Source: Leptothrix cholodnii SP-6 (lineage in GTDB: Bacteria > Pseudomonadota > Gammaproteobacteria > Burkholderiales > Burkholderiaceae_C). From it: a stretch of DNA of 64,000 nucleotides. Below, piece by piece: positions 54,100-63,659 of the stretch. The notes under the pieces were generated by a model that ran no database searches, was not told where the DNA came from, and was given only the letters and a program-made list of their open reading frames with translations. Numbering within the stretch: position 1 is the stretch's first letter; the number at the start of each line of letters is the position of its first letter. Location of the stretch: assembly GCF_000019785.1 (NCBI RefSeq), contig NC_010524.1, positions 1,426,001-1,490,000 of the forward strand. The letters are read 5' to 3'. The translations under genes and the position numbers were made by a program.

Positions 54100-55278
54100 T
54101 CATTCGACGGGCTGTGCCGACTCGGGCGTGGGCAAGGCACACACGCCACACGCCCGGGCCAGTGCCGACACCACGCGCTGCTGATCCTGCGCGGTCAACT
54201 GCGGATACAGCGGCAGCAGGATGGCGTGGTCCTGTGCGGCTTCGGAGTGCGGCAGGGGCTGGGTGAGCGCCACGTCGCGGCAGGCCGGCTCACGGTGGCT
54301 GCACATGATCCCGCGCCGCGTGCTGATGCCGGCATCGAGCAAGGACTGCATCACGGCGCGCTGATCGCAGCGCGCCGGCAGCCGCACGCAATAGCTCTGC
54401 CAGTTGCTGCGCGCCCATGCCGGCTCTTGCGGCATGCCCAGCCCGTCGATCCCGGCCAGCTGACGGGCGTACTGCGCCGCCAGGTGGCGCCGCCTGGCCA
54501 CGATCTCCGGCAGCCGCTTGAGCTGCTCCCGGCCGACGGCGGCCTGGATGTCGGTCATGCGGTAGTTGTAGCCCAGCGTCGGGTAGGTCTCGAAGATCAC
54601 CTGATCGGCACCGTGGCGCACGCTGTCGGGCACGCTCATCGCGTGCTGGCGCAGCAGCCGGTATTGGCGATCCCAATCGGCGCGGCGGGTCGTCAGCATG
54701 CCGCCCTCGCCGGTGCTGATGACCTTGCGCGGGTGCAATGAGAAACAGGCCACGTCGCCGTGCGGTCGGCCGATCGGCTGCCATTCGCCCTGCCAGGCGA
54801 TCTCGCTGCCGATCGCGCAGGCGGCGTCCTCGATCACCACCAGGCCGTGCCGGTGGCCGATCTCGACCAGCCGCTGCAGGTCGCAGGGCAGGCCCATCTG
54901 ATGCACGCACAGGATCGCCCGGGTCCGGTCGGTGATCGCCGCCTCGATGCGTGCGGGGTCGAGGTTGAAGCTGCCGGGCTCGATGTCGACGAACACCGGC
55001 ACGGCCCCGCAATAGCGCACCGCATTGGCGGTGGCGATGAAGGAGTGGCTGACGGTGATCACTTCATCACCGGCCTGCACACCCGCCACCCGCAGCGCCA
55101 GATGCAAGGCAGTGGTGCAGTTCGACACCGCGCAGGCGTGCGGCGCACCCACGTAGCTGGCAAACGCCTGCTCGAACGCCGCCACCTCCGGCCCCTGCGT
55201 GATCCAGCCGCTCAGGATGGCGCGCCGGGCGGCCTCGGCTTCGGCTTCACCCATCACGGGCATCGCGACCGGGATCAT
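54100..55278 (-). CDS. DegT/DnrJ/EryC1-family aminotransferase
   Basis: 392 residues from the ATG at 55278 (GAAGG upstream). PLP lysine lies in FSLHPRKVISTGEGG; VSNCTTALHLALR and VIEDAACAIGS are family segments. Probably aminates a keto-sugar nucleotide, or acts as a dehydratase-like member. Overlaps the epimerase by 4 bases. Confidence 0.9.
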   Translation of the reverse strand: MIPVAMPVMGEAEAEAARRAILSGWITQGPEVAAFEQAFASYVGAPHACAVSNCTTALHLALRVAGVQAGDEVITVSHSFIATANAVRYCGAVPVFVDIEPGSFNLDPARIEAAITDRTRAILCVHQMGLPCDLQRLVEIGHRHGLVVIEDAACAIGSEIAWQGEWQPIGRPHGDVACFSLHPRKVISTGEGGMLTTRRADWDRQYRLLRQHAMSVPDSVRHGADQVIFETYPTLGYNYRMTDIQAAVGREQLKRLPEIVARRRHLAAQYARQLAGIDGLGMPQEPAWARSNWQSYCVRLPARCDQRAVMQSLLDAGISTRRGIMCSHREPACRDVALTQPLPHSEAAQDHAILLPLYPQLTAQDQQRVVSALARACGVCALPTPESAQPVE

Positions 55279-56252
55279 GCGGCCACCGCCTTCGACCGGT
55301 TCATGTGCCACCAGTCGACCAGCCGCGCCAGGCCTTCGGCGAGCCCGACCTGCGATCGGAAGCCCAGCCGCCGAGCGGCCCGGTCGGTGTCGGCCAGCCG
55401 GCGCGGCACGGCGTTGACGAGGCGCTCGGGCCCGTATTCGACCGGCAGCTTCGAGCCCATCACGTCGAGCAGTGCGGCGGCGAGCTGATTCAGGCTCGTC
55501 TCGACGCCGCTGGCCACGTTGAAGACCTCGTCATCGGCATCCGAGCGCAGCGCCAGCACGTTGGCGCGGGCGACATCGTCGATGTAGACGAAGTCCATGG
55601 TCTGCTGGCCCGAGCCGAGGATCAGCGGCGGCAGGCCGGCGTCGATGCGGTCGATCCAGCGGATCAGCACCTCGGTGTACTGGCCGTGCAGGTCCATGCG
55701 CGGCCCGTAGACATTGAAGTAGCGCATCGCCGTGTAGGGCAGGGCGTGCATCGCGTGATACGAGCGCAGCAGGCCTTCGAGCATCACCTTGCTGGCGCCG
55801 TACCAGGTGCGGTTGTTGTAGGGGTGGTGGTCTTCGCGGGTCGGGAACGAATCGGCCATGCCGTAGATCGACGCCGACGAGGCCGCGACGATCTTGGCCA
55901 CGCCGGCCTCGCGGGCCGCCTCGACGACGTTGAAGCTGCCGTCGCACATCACCTGCATTGCCCGCCGGGCATCGGCCGCACAGGCCGTGATGCGCAGGGC
56001 GGCGAGGTGGATCACCGCGTCCATGCCGGTGGTGGCGCGGCGCACCGTTTCGGCATCGCAGATGTCGCCTTGCACGAAGCGCAGGCGCGGGTCGCTCAGC
56101 GCCGACTCGACATTGGCCAGCGAGCCGCGCACCAGGTTGTCGAGGATCACGATCTGCGCCGGCGCATGCTGGCGCAGCAGCAGGTCGATGGTGGTCGAGC
56201 CGATCAGCCCGGCCCCGCCCGTGACGAGGATTCTGGCGCCGTCGATGTTCAT
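55275..56252 (-). CDS. NAD-dependent nucleotide-sugar epimerase/dehydratase
   Basis: 325 residues, extended SDR family. TGGAGLIGSTTIDLLL binds NAD and WYGASKVMLE has the catalytic Tyr-x3-Lys. The exact sugar is unknown. It lies 30 bases after the sugar transferase gene. Confidence 0.9.
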   Translation of the reverse strand: MNIDGARILVTGGAGLIGSTTIDLLLRQHAPAQIVILDNLVRGSLANVESALSDPRLRFVQGDICDAETVRRATTGMDAVIHLAALRITACAADARRAMQVMCDGSFNVVEAAREAGVAKIVAASSASIYGMADSFPTREDHHPYNNRTWYGASKVMLEGLLRSYHAMHALPYTAMRYFNVYGPRMDLHGQYTEVLIRWIDRIDAGLPPLILGSGQQTMDFVYIDDVARANVLALRSDADDEVFNVASGVETSLNQLAAALLDVMGSKLPVEYGPERLVNAVPRRLADTDRAARRLGFRSQVGLAEGLARLVDWWHMNRSKAVAA

Positions 56253-56282
56253 GGCGATGGGTTCCGTGGGGGGGACGATGGG

Positions 56283-57494
56283 CTAGACCGCGCCCTTGCA
56301 GAGCAGGACGACGCGCACGGTCTTCAGGAGGATCTTCAGATCGAGTGCGAGCGAGCAGTCGCGGATGTAGCGCAGGTCCATGCGCACCATCTCGTTGAAG
56401 CTGACCCGGCTGCGGCCCTCCACCTGCCACAGGCCGGTGATGCCGGGCCGCAGCGTCAACATGCGCCGCAGATGCCACGGCTGGTAGAGCGCGGCTTCGT
56501 AGGGCAGGGCCGGCCGCGGGCCGACCAGGCTCATGTCGCCCTTGAGGACGTTGAACAGCTGCGGCAGTTCGTCGATGCTGGTCTTGCGCATCAGCCGTCC
56601 CAGGCGCGTGACACGCGGGTCGCGCTGCAGCTTGTAGGGCGCGGGCTTGCCCTCGGCGGCGCCGTCCTCGGGCGGGTCGCAGCGGATCAGGCGGGTGACG
56701 AAGGCGCGATGGATCTGGTCGTCCACGTTGCTGGTCATCGAGCGGAACTTGTAGAAGGTGAAGGGCTGGCCGCCCCGGCCCAGACGGGTCTGCCTGAAGA
56801 TCACCGGCCCGGGCGAACTCAGTGCGACCGTCGCGCCCACCAGCAGCATCAGCGGGCCGAGCAGAACGAGTGCTGCGAGTGCGCCCACGAGATCGAGGAC
56901 GCGCTTGAGCGGATAGCCACTCTCGTGCTGGCCGGCAGCATCGGCGGCCAGAAAGAACTGGAACGGCGGCCGGGTGCCGTGGCCCTTGGCGAGGGTCTCG
57001 AACAGGGTGTCCGGATAGGTGGCGGCCATCGTTTCGTAATGCAGTCCGCCCGTCCGCTCGGCGACGTGGCGCAGGAAGGACTGCATGCCGTGCTCGTCGG
57101 TGTCCGGGCACAGCACGGCGATCGTGTCGTCACCGACGTGGCCGAGGATGTCGGTCTCGCGCTTGGTGCCGTGGATGATTTCCAGCAGCTGATCGGCCTG
57201 GCGCGTGTGCAGCGCCTGATGCGTGCCGATCTCGAACAGCGCCAGCGACAGCGCCGCCCGCGAGCGTTCGGCGCGGCATTTTTCCCGGTGCAGATCCTTC
57301 AGGAAGTCGTTGAACGGCAGCGTGTCGGACCAGCGGGAATCGGCCGGCGCAGGCGTGGCCGACGCGGTAGAAGCGGTCCGGGTGCTTGCCGACGCTTGCC
57401 GGTCGTCGAAGCGGTGCGCCGGCCTGGACGGCGCGAGATCAGGCCGGTCGATGCCCTCGAAGGAAGAGGCCAGTGACCGGTTCTCAGCACGCAT
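56283..57494 (-). CDS. Priming sugar transferase with degenerate GGDEF domain
   Basis: 403 residues, starting the 16-gene operon. C-terminal part (about 195-403) is a bacterial sugar transferase that loads the first sugar phosphate onto undecaprenyl phosphate ([44 protein letters not shown]), with one membrane hairpin near 203-225. The N-terminal 60-170 has the GGDEF fold pattern, but the signature reads GDDTI (121-125). An RxxD I-site (Arg112-Asp115) stands exactly five residues before it. This suggests c-di-GMP binding without synthesis. Confidence 0.85.
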   Translation of the reverse strand: MRAENRSLASSFEGIDRPDLAPSRPAHRFDDRQASASTRTASTASATPAPADSRWSDTLPFNDFLKDLHREKCRAERSRAALSLALFEIGTHQALHTRQADQLLEIIHGTKRETDILGHVGDDTIAVLCPDTDEHGMQSFLRHVAERTGGLHYETMAATYPDTLFETLAKGHGTRPPFQFFLAADAAGQHESGYPLKRVLDLVGALAALVLLGPLMLLVGATVALSSPGPVIFRQTRLGRGGQPFTFYKFRSMTSNVDDQIHRAFVTRLIRCDPPEDGAAEGKPAPYKLQRDPRVTRLGRLMRKTSIDELPQLFNVLKGDMSLVGPRPALPYEAALYQPWHLRRMLTLRPGITGLWQVEGRSRVSFNEMVRMDLRYIRDCSLALDLKILLKTVRVVLLCKGAV

Positions 57495-57683
57495 GGAATG
57501 TCCCCCCGGCGATCGGATGAGTCGGATCCTAGAAAGGCCCGCCGCCTGTCCACCCGTGCCGTTCGTGCCGTGCTCATGGACCGAACGGACTATCCGGCGC
57601 GGTCGTGCCGTGATGCGGGCTGCGGCGTCCCGACCCGCATGCTCGGGTCCATGCAAAGCGGTCGATCACGGGGAGATGCGCAC

Positions 57684-58163
57684 ATGCCGATAGCCGAGAG
57701 CGTGAAGCTGGGATCGAACGTCACGGTCATGCATCCGACGTTGGTGAACCTGTACGGATGCACGGTCGGCGACGACACGCGCATCGGCGCTTTCGTCGAG
57801 ATCCAGAAGGGCGCCACGGTCGGGGCGCGTTGCAAGATCTCGTCGCACTCGTTCATCTGCGAAGGCGTGCGCATCGACGATGAAGTCTTCATCGGCCACG
57901 GCGTCATGTTCACCAATGACGCCCGTCCACGCGCCACCAATGCCGACGGCCAGTTGCAGTCGGCGGCCGATTGGCAGCTCGAATGCACGCACGTCGGGCG
58001 CTGCGCCTCGATCGGCAGCGGCGCGACCATCCTGTCAGGCCTGACGATCGGCGAAGGCGCGATGGTCGGGGCCGGTGCGGTGGTCACCCGCGATGTCCCC
58101 GATCACGCGATCGTGGCCGGCGTGCCGGCGCGCGTGATCGGCGATGCTCGCACCCGCCGCTGA
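57684..58163 (+). CDS. Left-handed beta-helix acetyltransferase
   Basis: 159 residues with hexapeptide repeats (GCTVGDDTRIGAFVEIQKGA, IGSGATILSGLTIGEGAMVGAG). WlbB-like sugar N-acetyltransferase is the closest type. GGGGAG eight bases upstream. First of three plus-strand genes that together could make an acetamido-sugar nucleotide. Confidence 0.9.
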   Translation: MPIAESVKLGSNVTVMHPTLVNLYGCTVGDDTRIGAFVEIQKGATVGARCKISSHSFICEGVRIDDEVFIGHGVMFTNDARPRATNADGQLQSAADWQLECTHVGRCASIGSGATILSGLTIGEGAMVGAGAVVTRDVPDHAIVAGVPARVIGDARTRR

Positions 58164-58181
58164 GCGCCTGTTCTCGATTCA

Positions 58182-59240
58182 ATGAAAGACAACGCCGTGA
58201 GCTCCTGCGACATCAACATCGGCATCATCGGTTACGGCTATTGGGGCCCCAACCTGGTCCGCAACTTTGCCGAGACACCCGGAGCCCGCGTTGCGGCGGT
58301 GTCCGATCTCGATCCGGCCAGACTGGCGATGGTGCCGCGGCGCTTTCCGACCGTGCGGACCACGACCGATTTCCGCGCGCTGCTCGACGATCCGGACATC
58401 GACGCCATCGCCATCGCCACCCCCGTGCACACGCACTTCGAGCTGGCCCGCGCGGCGCTGAGTGCCGACAAGCACGTGTGGCTGGAAAAGCCCATGACCG
58501 AGCGCTGCAGCCAGGCCCGCGAGCTCATTGCGCTGGCGCAGCAGCACCGCCGCGTGCTGCTGGTCGACCACACCTTCATCTACACCGGCGCGGTGGCCAA
58601 GATGCACGAGCTGATCCGCAGCGGCGAGCTCGGGCGCATCTACTACTACGACTCGATTCGCGTCAACCTCGGGCTGTTCCAGCGTGACGTGAGCGTGATC
58701 GCCGACCTCGCGGTGCACGACTTCTCGATCCTCGACTACCTGCTGGGTGAACACCCGGTGGCGGTGACGTCCAGCGGCACCAACCACTTTCCGGGCACGC
58801 CGGAGAACCTCGCCTACGTGACGCTGTTCTACGAGTCCGGCACCATCGCGCACGCCAATGTCAGCTGGCTCGCGCCGGTCAAGGTGCGGCAGATCCTGGT
58901 GGGTGGCAGCAAGAAGATGATCACCTACGACGACCTCGAGCCCAGCGAGAAGATCAAGGTCTACGACAAGGGCGTGAGCTTCGTCGACGACCCCGAGAAG
59001 ATCCACGAGATGCGCGTGGGCTACCGCACCGGCGACATGTGGGCGCCCAAGCTGGCGGTGACCGAAGCGCTGCGGGTCGAGGGCGAACACTTCGTCGACT
59101 GCATCGTCAATCACAGGACGCCCAGGACCGACGGACAGCTGGGCCTGCGGGTGGTCGAGCTCATCGAGGCGGCCAGCGCGTCGATGCGCCACAAGGGCGA
59201 GACCGTCTACATCACGCACGAACGGGAGATTGCATCGTGA
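58182..59240 (+). CDS. Gfo/Idh/MocA-family sugar oxidoreductase
   Basis: 352 residues. N-terminal NAD domain (NIGIIGYGYWGPNLVRNF) and the family EKP motif (WLEKPMTE). WlbA-like enzymes oxidise UDP-GlcNAcA at C3, which fits the aminotransferase and acetyltransferase beside it. Its stop overlaps the next GTG start. Confidence 0.92.
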   Translation: MKDNAVSSCDINIGIIGYGYWGPNLVRNFAETPGARVAAVSDLDPARLAMVPRRFPTVRTTTDFRALLDDPDIDAIAIATPVHTHFELARAALSADKHVWLEKPMTERCSQARELIALAQQHRRVLLVDHTFIYTGAVAKMHELIRSGELGRIYYYDSIRVNLGLFQRDVSVIADLAVHDFSILDYLLGEHPVAVTSSGTNHFPGTPENLAYVTLFYESGTIAHANVSWLAPVKVRQILVGGSKKMITYDDLEPSEKIKVYDKGVSFVDDPEKIHEMRVGYRTGDMWAPKLAVTEALRVEGEHFVDCIVNHRTPRTDGQLGLRVVELIEAASASMRHKGETVYITHEREIAS

Positions 59241-60499
59241 CGCCATTCCTCGATCTGAAAGCGCAGTACCTGTCGATCAAGGACGAGGTGGATGCGGCGA
59301 TCCAGGGCGTGCTCGACAGCTGCCAGTTCACGCTGGGCAGCGAGGTCGCGGCCTTCGAAAGCGAGTTCGCTGCCTATTGCGAAGCCGCCCACGGCATCGG
59401 CGTCAACACCGGCACCAGCGCGCTGCATCTGGCGCTGCTGGCTGCCGGCGTCGGCGCGGGTGACGAGGTGATCACGGTGCCGTTCACGTTCGTCGCCACG
59501 GTGTCGGCGGTCGACTACACCGGCGCCCGGCCGGTGTTCGTCGACATCGATCCGCGCAGCTTCACGATCGACGTCACGGCGATCGAGGCCGCGATCACGC
59601 CGCGCACCCGGGCGATCATTCCGGTGCACCTGTACGGGCAGCCGGCCGACATGGATCCGATCCTGGCGATCGCACGGCGCCACGGCCTGGTGGTCATCGA
59701 GGATGCCTGCCAGGCCCACGGCGCGACGTACAAGGGCCGGCGCACCGGCAGCATGGGTGACCTGGCCTGCTTCAGCTTCTACCCGGGCAAGAACCTGGGC
59801 GCCTGCGGCGAGGCTGGCATGGTGGTCACGAACGACCCGGCGCTTGCGCACACCCTGCGCATGCTGCGCGACTGGGGCGCCGAGAAGAAATATCACCACG
59901 TGCTCAGGGGCTACAACTTCCGCATGGAAGGCATTCAGGGGGCCGTGCTGAGGGTCAAGCTGCGCCGCCTGGAGGCCTGGACCGAAGCGCGGCGCGGTGT
60001 CGCCGCCCTCTACGACCGGCTGCTGGCCGGCAGCGGCATCGCCACGCCCGAGGCGATGCCCTGGGCCCGCCACGTCCATCACATCTACGCCGTGCGCACG
60101 GGCCATCGGCAGGCGTGGCAGGAGGCGCTGCTGGCACAAGGCATCCAGACCGGCATCCACTACCCGACGCCCGTGCATCTGCTGCCGGCGTTTGCCGACC
60201 TGGGTTATCGCGCCGGTCAGTTCCCGCATGCGGAGCAGGCCGCGCGCGAGGTGCTGTCGCTGCCGATGTATCCGGAGATCACGCCGCATCAATGCGCGGA
60301 GGTGGCCCGTTCGCTGCGCGACCTCGCCGCGGCGGATGCGGCCATTGCGCCGCTCAGAGCCGATCGAAGGGATAGACGTAGTGCCAGGGAAACGCGGCTG
60401 CCAGACGCTGCCGACCCAGCTGACGAAACGCCTGTTCATCGCGCAGCGCCATCACGTAGGTTCGATAGCCCGCCTCCCGTGCGCCCCACTTCTGCTTGA
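59237..60499 (+). CDS. DegT-family aminotransferase with extended C-terminus
   Basis: 420 residues from the GTG at 59237 (GTGA overlap with the previous stop). TPFLDLKAQYLSIKDEV and NTGTSALHLAL are typical; SFYPGKNLGACGEAG has the PLP Lys. Likely WlbE/WbpE-type, aminating the 3-keto sugar. The last about 50 residues are Arg/Pro-rich and run 146 bases into the opposing acyltransferase gene; they are probably a read-on tail without function. Confidence 0.9.
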   Translation: MTPFLDLKAQYLSIKDEVDAAIQGVLDSCQFTLGSEVAAFESEFAAYCEAAHGIGVNTGTSALHLALLAAGVGAGDEVITVPFTFVATVSAVDYTGARPVFVDIDPRSFTIDVTAIEAAITPRTRAIIPVHLYGQPADMDPILAIARRHGLVVIEDACQAHGATYKGRRTGSMGDLACFSFYPGKNLGACGEAGMVVTNDPALAHTLRMLRDWGAEKKYHHVLRGYNFRMEGIQGAVLRVKLRRLEAWTEARRGVAALYDRLLAGSGIATPEAMPWARHVHHIYAVRTGHRQAWQEALLAQGIQTGIHYPTPVHLLPAFADLGYRAGQFPHAEQAAREVLSLPMYPEITPHQCAEVARSLRDLAAADAAIAPLRADRRDRRSARETRLPDAADPADETPVHRAAPSRRFDSPPPVRPTSA

Positions 60500-61406
60500 A
60501 GCGGTACACGCCGCTGTCGCGCCCCGGCGAGCTTTCCCAGTTCCAGTGGGTCTGGCCGGCGGCGCGCGCCGTGCGCATCGCCCGGTCGATGAGCAGCACG
60601 CCCGGTTGCAGCGCGCGGTCCTCGGCGCGGGTGCAGGGCGTGTAGTAGCTCACCGTGCGCGGTGACACCAGCACCAGCAGGCCGGCGAGCATCTCGCCCG
60701 CGCGGTAGGCGAAGGACACCCGGGCGTGGCGGCCGCTCAGGCCTTCCGACATCAGCCGGTCCAGCGCGATGCGCGGCTTGAGCGGGATGCCGTGTGCGTC
60801 GCAGTTCTGCCGATAGATCGCGTAGAAGCACTCGACGCGCTCCGGCGTGGGCTCGGTGCAGATCTCGATGCCGGCGGCTTCGGCCTTGCGCAGGTTGCGC
60901 GCCAGCGCACCGGCGTGCTGCGTGTCGGCCAGCGTCTGGAGCATCTGGTACTGCGTGCTGCGCTCGACCACCAGGGCCTGCGGCATGGCCGCGTCATAAC
61001 GCTCGAAATGCGCCGACAGGAAGGGCGTGCAGACCGAACACGCCCAGGCGTCGGCCTGCCTGGCGCGCGCGATCAGCGCCTCGAGCAACGCGGCGTGGAT
61101 GTCTCGCCACAGCGCTCCCGGCGGCGCGCTGCACAGCACGCCGGCGTTCGGGCCGAAGAAGGGCAGCGACGTGCACGTCGCGCCGAGTTCACCGCGGTGC
61201 ATGAATGCAGGCAGCAGACCGACCAGTTCGCCGTCGCAGCGCGCACCCAGATAGACCGGTGTGCCCGCCCCGACCTGCGCGAGCATGTCGCGGTAGAACG
61301 GGTAGTGGTAGGCCAGCACCTCGGGCGTGTGTCGCCCCAGCGCGTCGAGAAACGCGCACACCTGCGCGTCGTTCTCGGGCGACAGGTCTTCGACACTGAC
61401 GGACAT
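60354..61406 (-). CDS. FemAB/GNAT-like acyltransferase
   Basis: 350 residues. LARNLRKAEAAGIEI, FAYRAGEMLAGLLVLVSPRTVSYY and the final NWESSPGRDSGVYRFKQKWGA are typical of FemAB-like proteins of exopolysaccharide clusters. GGGAGAG precedes the ATG at 61406. Distinct from the GNAT at 44768. Opposite orientation to its neighbours. Confidence 0.82.
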   Translation of the reverse strand: MSVSVEDLSPENDAQVCAFLDALGRHTPEVLAYHYPFYRDMLAQVGAGTPVYLGARCDGELVGLLPAFMHRGELGATCTSLPFFGPNAGVLCSAPPGALWRDIHAALLEALIARARQADAWACSVCTPFLSAHFERYDAAMPQALVVERSTQYQMLQTLADTQHAGALARNLRKAEAAGIEICTEPTPERVECFYAIYRQNCDAHGIPLKPRIALDRLMSEGLSGRHARVSFAYRAGEMLAGLLVLVSPRTVSYYTPCTRAEDRALQPGVLLIDRAMRTARAAGQTHWNWESSPGRDSGVYRFKQKWGAREAGYRTYVMALRDEQAFRQLGRQRLAAAFPWHYVYPFDRL

Positions 61407-61668
61407 GTCCGCTCTCCCGGTCCCATCTGGATGCAAGGTGCAATCTACCGAACCCTGCGATCGGCGCGGCCCACGTGCAGGGGCGCGGCCGTGAGCCGAC
61501 CGGCTCATGGCCGCGCCCGCCCATGGGCCGCTGGAGCTATGCGCCGTCGACCTGGCCATGCACATGCCCGCCGCCCTGGGTGTCGCACATTGCAGGCATC
61601 CGATCGGGCTGCGATCGGGCCGCATCGCGCCCGCGATGCCTTGTCGCGAGGGGCCCCGTGCCGTGCGC

Positions 61669-62382
61669 ATGCACTCGTCCATCAGCCTGGATCCGCAGCC
61701 CGGACGACCGTCCGGCGTGGGGGCATCCGGCGCGCCGCCGAGTGCCCGGGTGGTGAGGATCCTGATGGCGGACGACCATCCGGTCGTTCGCCAGCGCCTG
61801 CGCCAGATCCTGATGGCCGAGCCCGCCCTGACGGTGGTCGCGGAGGCCGGCGACGGCGACGAAGCGCTCGCGCTGGCCCGGTCGACCGACTGGGATCTGG
61901 CGCTGCTCGACTTCTCGATGCCCGGCTGCAGCGGCCTGAGCCTGATCGAGCACGTGCGCCGAGACTTCCCGCAGCGGCCGGTGCTGGTGCTGAGCGTCCA
62001 TGACGAGCAGTTGCTCGCGCCGCACGTGCTCAGGGCCGGCGCGTCGGGTTACCTCTGCAAGGAGTGCGCGACCGAACAGCTGATCCAGGCGATCCGCGCC
62101 GTCACGGCCGGCGGCACCCATGTCAGCGCGCCGGTGGCGCAGCGGCTGGCATGGCAGGTCGCGATCGAGTCGGGCGGGGCGCCGCACGAGCGGCTGTCCG
62201 ACCGCGAATACCGGGTCATGTGGCTGTTGAGCAGCGGCCGGCACATCGTCGAGATCGCCCAGGAACTGCATCTGCGGCCGCGCACCGTCGCCAGCTATCG
62301 CCACAGGGTGCTGCGCAAACTGGGTCTGCATGACACCGCCGAACTGGTGAGCTACGCGGTCCGTCATGAGCTCGTGGGCTGA
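61669..62382 (+). CDS. NarL/LuxR-family response regulator
   Basis: 237 residues from the ATG at 61669; a longer frame from 61507 has no family-like N-terminus. The receiver starts at VRILMADDHPVVRQRLRQIL, phosphoacceptor Asp in LALLDFSMPG, Lys in GYLCKE. The C-terminal HTH is LSDREYRVMWLLSSGRHIVE onward. About 25 N-terminal residues before the receiver are Ser/Pro/Gly-rich. Likely controlled by the kinase encoded 123 bases downstream. Confidence 0.85.
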   Translation: MHSSISLDPQPGRPSGVGASGAPPSARVVRILMADDHPVVRQRLRQILMAEPALTVVAEAGDGDEALALARSTDWDLALLDFSMPGCSGLSLIEHVRRDFPQRPVLVLSVHDEQLLAPHVLRAGASGYLCKECATEQLIQAIRAVTAGGTHVSAPVAQRLAWQVAIESGGAPHERLSDREYRVMWLLSSGRHIVEIAQELHLRPRTVASYRHRVLRKLGLHDTAELVSYAVRHELVG

Positions 62383-62504
62383 CTATCGGCAATGGTCCTT
62401 CAATCCGAGGCCGGGGGAGGTACTGTCCCGCTTGTCAATCGGGTCCGGATCCGGTAGACCTCTGACACTCCGATCGGACTACGGCCCAGCACGAAAGGCT
62501 GTGT

Positions 62505-63659
62505 ATGCCCACAGCAGACAAGGCGAACATCCTCCTCGTCGACGACGAACCGGAGAACCTGTCTGCCTTGCGCGTGCTGCTGGACGGTGCCGACCGTCAC
62601 CTGCTGCTGGCCCACGACGCCGACGCTGCACTGCGCTGCGCGAGCGAGCACGATCTCGCCCTGATCCTGCTCGACGTGTGCATGCCCGGCACGGACGGTT
62701 TCGAGAGCGCGCAGATGCTGCGTCGAAACGAGCGGTCGAGGCTTGCGCCGATCATCTTTCTGGCGACGTCGGCTGACGATCTGGCGTCGATCTCTCGCGG
62801 CTACGAGGTCGGCGCGGTCGACTACCTGGTCAAGCCCCTGTTGCCCGAGGTGCTGCGCTCGAAGGTGTCGGTGTTCGTCGATCTGCACCGCAAGAACACC
62901 GAGCTGCGCCATGAGGTGGCCGTGCGCCGCAGCGCCGAGCGGCAGGTGCGCGAGTCCGAAGCGCGCCTGCATGCGCTGACCAGCCACTTCATCACCATGC
63001 GCGAAAAGGAGCGCACCGCCATCGCACGCGAGATCCACGACGAGCTCGGCCAGGTGCTGACCGTGCTCAAGATGGACATCGCCTGGCTGGCCAGGCATCC
63101 CGACGATGCACGCCTGCGGGTCAAGACCGATGCGATGAGCCGGCTCATCGACGACACGATCCGCTCGGTTCGCAAGATTTCAGCCGGGCTGCGGCCCGAG
63201 GTGCTCGACGACATGGGCCTGGTCTCGGCGATCGCCTGGCAGACCACGGAGTTCCAGAAGCGCACCGGCGTGCGTTGCCGCTCGGCGCTGCCGCCCGAGA
63301 CCGAGGTCTTCGACAAGGACCTGTCGAACACCCTGTTCCGGATCTTCCAGGAGATCCTGACCAACGTGGCGCGCCACGCACACGCCACGCGGCTCGATGT
63401 CGAACTGCGACAGGCAGGCGACCGGCTGGTGCTCAAGGTGGCCGACAACGGCGTGGGCATCGTCGTGCAAGAGGCCAACGCCCCGACCACCCTGGGGCTT
63501 CTGGGCATGCACGAGCGTGCGCTGAGGCTCGGTGGCACGGTTGCGATCGACGGGGAGCCGGGCGCCGGGACACGCGTGCGGGTGTCCATCCCGATACCGG
63601 GCTCGCAACGCGAGCACGGGCGTGAATCACGCAGCGAACGAGCAGAGGGGTTGCCATGA
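62505..63659 (+). CDS. Hybrid histidine kinase with N-terminal receiver (NarX/DegS type)
   Basis: 384 residues, no membrane segment. Receiver 8-125 (ILLVDDEPENLSALRVLL, Asp in LILLDVCMPG, VKPL), coiled coil about 125-165, HisKA_3 with phospho-His in AREIHDELGQ, HATPase_c with ADNGVGI and GLLGMHERALRLGG. Probably receives a signal via its receiver and phosphorylates the NarL-type regulators on either side. Overlaps the next gene by ATGA. Confidence 0.9.
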   Translation: MPTADKANILLVDDEPENLSALRVLLDGADRHLLLAHDADAALRCASEHDLALILLDVCMPGTDGFESAQMLRRNERSRLAPIIFLATSADDLASISRGYEVGAVDYLVKPLLPEVLRSKVSVFVDLHRKNTELRHEVAVRRSAERQVRESEARLHALTSHFITMREKERTAIAREIHDELGQVLTVLKMDIAWLARHPDDARLRVKTDAMSRLIDDTIRSVRKISAGLRPEVLDDMGLVSAIAWQTTEFQKRTGVRCRSALPPETEVFDKDLSNTLFRIFQEILTNVARHAHATRLDVELRQAGDRLVLKVADNGVGIVVQEANAPTTLGLLGMHERALRLGGTVAIDGEPGAGTRVRVSIPIPGSQREHGRESRSERAEGLP

